Shown here: piece by piece, positions 50,801-53,800 of the stretch | Layout: each line of letters starts with the position of its first letter | Numbering within the stretch: the first letter of the stretch is position 1 | From: Symbiodinium natans | Lineage: Eukaryota > Sar > Dinophyceae > Suessiales > Symbiodiniaceae | Reading direction: 5' to 3' | Length of the DNA: 64,000 bases | Assembly (NCBI GenBank): GCA_905221605.1 | Contig: CAJNDS010002252.1 | Span: 483,680-547,679, forward strand | Notes under the pieces: generated by a model | Seen by the model: the letters and a program-made list of their open reading frames with translations, nothing else | Databases searched by the model: none | Told to the model about the DNA's origin: nothing | Program-made: the position numbers and the translations under genes

Positions 50801-53800
50801 GGTTTAGGGTTTAGGGTTTAGGGTTTAGGGTTTAGGGGATTCCTAGACATGACCCCTTCGAACTGAATCAGAGGACATATGAAAATATCCCAAGCCCTAA
50901 GGTCCCACGCAAACTCCCAAGCCCTGAAACCCTTAAGCCCTACGTAGACCTTTCCTAGGCAGGATAAGGGGGACCCTTAAAAGGGAACCCTTCTTAACCC
51001 TCTTGTGGCTCTCTTAAAGAGGGACCCTATTCAGAGGGTCAGAATTCCCCAAGGGTCCCCTTAATCCTATCCCCTAACCTTAAGACCCTAAACCCTTAAA
51101 CTGAAACCCTCAACACTAAACACCTCTCAAGGAAAAGCTCTACAACACGGGCATCAGCGCTTGCGGGGCGCCTCGACTCTACAAATGGCTTCAAGATGGT
51201 TTTAGGGTTTAGGGTTTAGGGTTTAGGGTGTAGTTATTGTAGGTCATAGGGTTTAGGGCTGACGGTCTCGGGGTATTAAATTAGGTCCCGAAACGGGGTT
51301 CCCTGAAATATCCGGGAAAAGTATTTCCTTGGCTAGAAATGAACTGAACCCCGATCTTTTGAAAGGCCCGAACCCCTAAGCCCAATACCCTGTGAAGGCT
51401 TGCTTTCCTCCTGCATGCATGTGCCTTTGGGATTTCTGGCTGCACCTTCCACTTATTTTCATACAACTGTCTTTTCACCCCCTGTCTCATGTTCTTCTCT
51501 CACTCATTTCTCTCTCGGGTCTCTCTTCCTCCCTCTTTATCGCAGGGTTTAGGGTTTAGGGTTTAGGGTTTTAGGGCTTAGGGCTTAGGGCTTAGGGCTT
51601 AGGGTTTAGGGTTTAGGGTTTTAGGGCTTAGGGTTTAGGGTTTAGGGCTTAGGGCTTAGGGTTTAGGCTGCTCATCTTTGCTCATCAGGAGGGCGGTGAC
51701 TGGCGCGGTGCGGTGGCGCTCTTCAACGAGCTTGCCTCAAGCGGCTTGCTGCTTGGCCAAGTCAACCATTCCCACTAAAACCCTAAACCCTAAACTCTAA
51801 ACCCTAAACCCTAGACCCCAAACCCCTGAACCCCGAGCCTCAAGAACCTAACCCCGGACCCTAGACAAAGCACAAATATTGTTTCTCTTAGCAGTGGCAA
51901 TGGTAGAAAATGAAGCAAGAACATTGGCAATCCCTGCAATAGCAACAGGTGCGATACCAAGAACGATTGCCCTTGTCTGAAAGGCATGAGTATTGGCAGT
52001 CACCGTGGTTCCGATAGATCCCCCAAACTCAAGCCAAGCTTTTCGACGAGCGCTGTCGGGATCCCTAAACCCTAAACCCTAGGCCCTAAACCCTAAACCC
52101 TAAACGCCCTGAACCCTAAACCCTAAACCTACATCCCGAAAGCAAAAACCAAGGGACCCAAACCCCAAACCCCGGAGATCGGATGAGGACGGTAGACATC
52201 GTCAGCTGCAACGCAGTGATCGGTGCCTGCAACAGGCGCGCAAGCCTGCCCGGCATTCCCCGCGGTTTAGGCTTCAGGGTTGAGGGTTTAGGGTTCAGGG
52301 TTCAGGGTTTAGGGTTTAGGGTTTAGGGTTCAGGGTTCAGGGTTTAGGGGCGTTCCCCAGCTTGGAGGTTCATGGCGGTTTACAAGTACGCTAAATAGGG
52401 TTAGAAGTAGAGTTGCCATGCATATATCCCCACTTATTACTGCCCGTGAACCTCCAAGTAGGCCTTAGACACGAATCTGTCTTTTGCAGCAGAAAAGGTG
52501 GAGGTCTCAGGATAGATCTGAGTCCAATCAAAATGCCACCACGCAAAACAATAGAACAGTAGAACCCTGACTGTTCCCGCACGGATTCTGGGCCAAGGTT
52601 TAGCGCCCAGGATTCGGGCTCTAGGGTTGTTTCTGCTGGGGCTTAAGGTGTGGGATTTCGGGTTAAGGGTTTCATGTTTGAAGGTTTGGGGTTTAGGGGT
52701 TCAGATCTCAGGCGCAACCCTGCACCCAAGGCGGCTTGAGGCTTGTAAGGGTTTAGGGCTTGATACCCTCAAACCTAGACCCCAAACCCTAAACCCTACG
52801 CCCTCGGACTGCCCCCCTGATGGGCAGGGCCGGATCATGGACTGTCGCGCTGGCCATGCCCCTCGACTTGCGATATGATACAGGCCTAAACCCTAAATCC
52901 CTAAAACCCACAACCCCAAAATACCCCAAATCCTCAGAACCCCCAGAACCCCAGACCCTGCATCCTAAAACCCCTAAGCCCTAAATCCTACATCCTAATC
53001 CCCCTAAACCCCCAAAAGCCCCAAACCGCAAAACCTACATCCCGAAAAGCCCTGACCTTCGGGCCTAGTGGGGACTTGGGGTTTGGGGGGAGGGGGGCAT
53101 TTTGGGGGTTTAGGGGTTTAGGGTTTAGGGTTTAGGGTTTAGGGTTTAGGGTTTAGGGTTTAGGGTTGTTAGGGTCTCGAGGTTCAGGCGTAGGGCGTCA
53201 CACGTTGATAATTGGCCGCGTGTTTTCGGCGAGCAGTGAGCTAGTGCCTGTCAACAGGAGAGCTGTTTGCTGTCTTGGTGTTTTGCACCATGTGCACTTC
53301 ACAACTTGACTATAAGCCTTCCATGGAGTATTTTACACCGCGGAACATCTCGTTCGTTCGGAAGGAGTTGGTACGTCCCGATCACATCTCACTCATACTG
53401 GAATCAGGAGCTCAAAGAAAGCAATTAATGTCCCTAAACCCTCAGCCCTAAACCCCAACCCTAAACCCTAAACCCCAAACCCTCAACCCTAAGCCCTAAA
53501 CCCCAAACCCTAAACCCTAAACCCTAAGCCATCACGGCCTCAAGTGAGCAGAGCTCCCGAACCCTGAGCCCAAAACCCAAAACCGTAAGCCCCAAACCAA
53601 AGGACCCCTCTTAGTAGGGAATGAGGGAACTAGGGCCCCATATATGCCCTTTACGGGACTATCTAGGGTACCCCATTCCCTAAACCCTAAAACCTAAACC
53701 CTAAACCCTAAACCCTAAACCCTAAACCCTAAACCCTAAACCCTAAACCCTAAACCCTAAACCCTAAACCTGCACCCCCAAACCAAAAGAAATCATTGAA

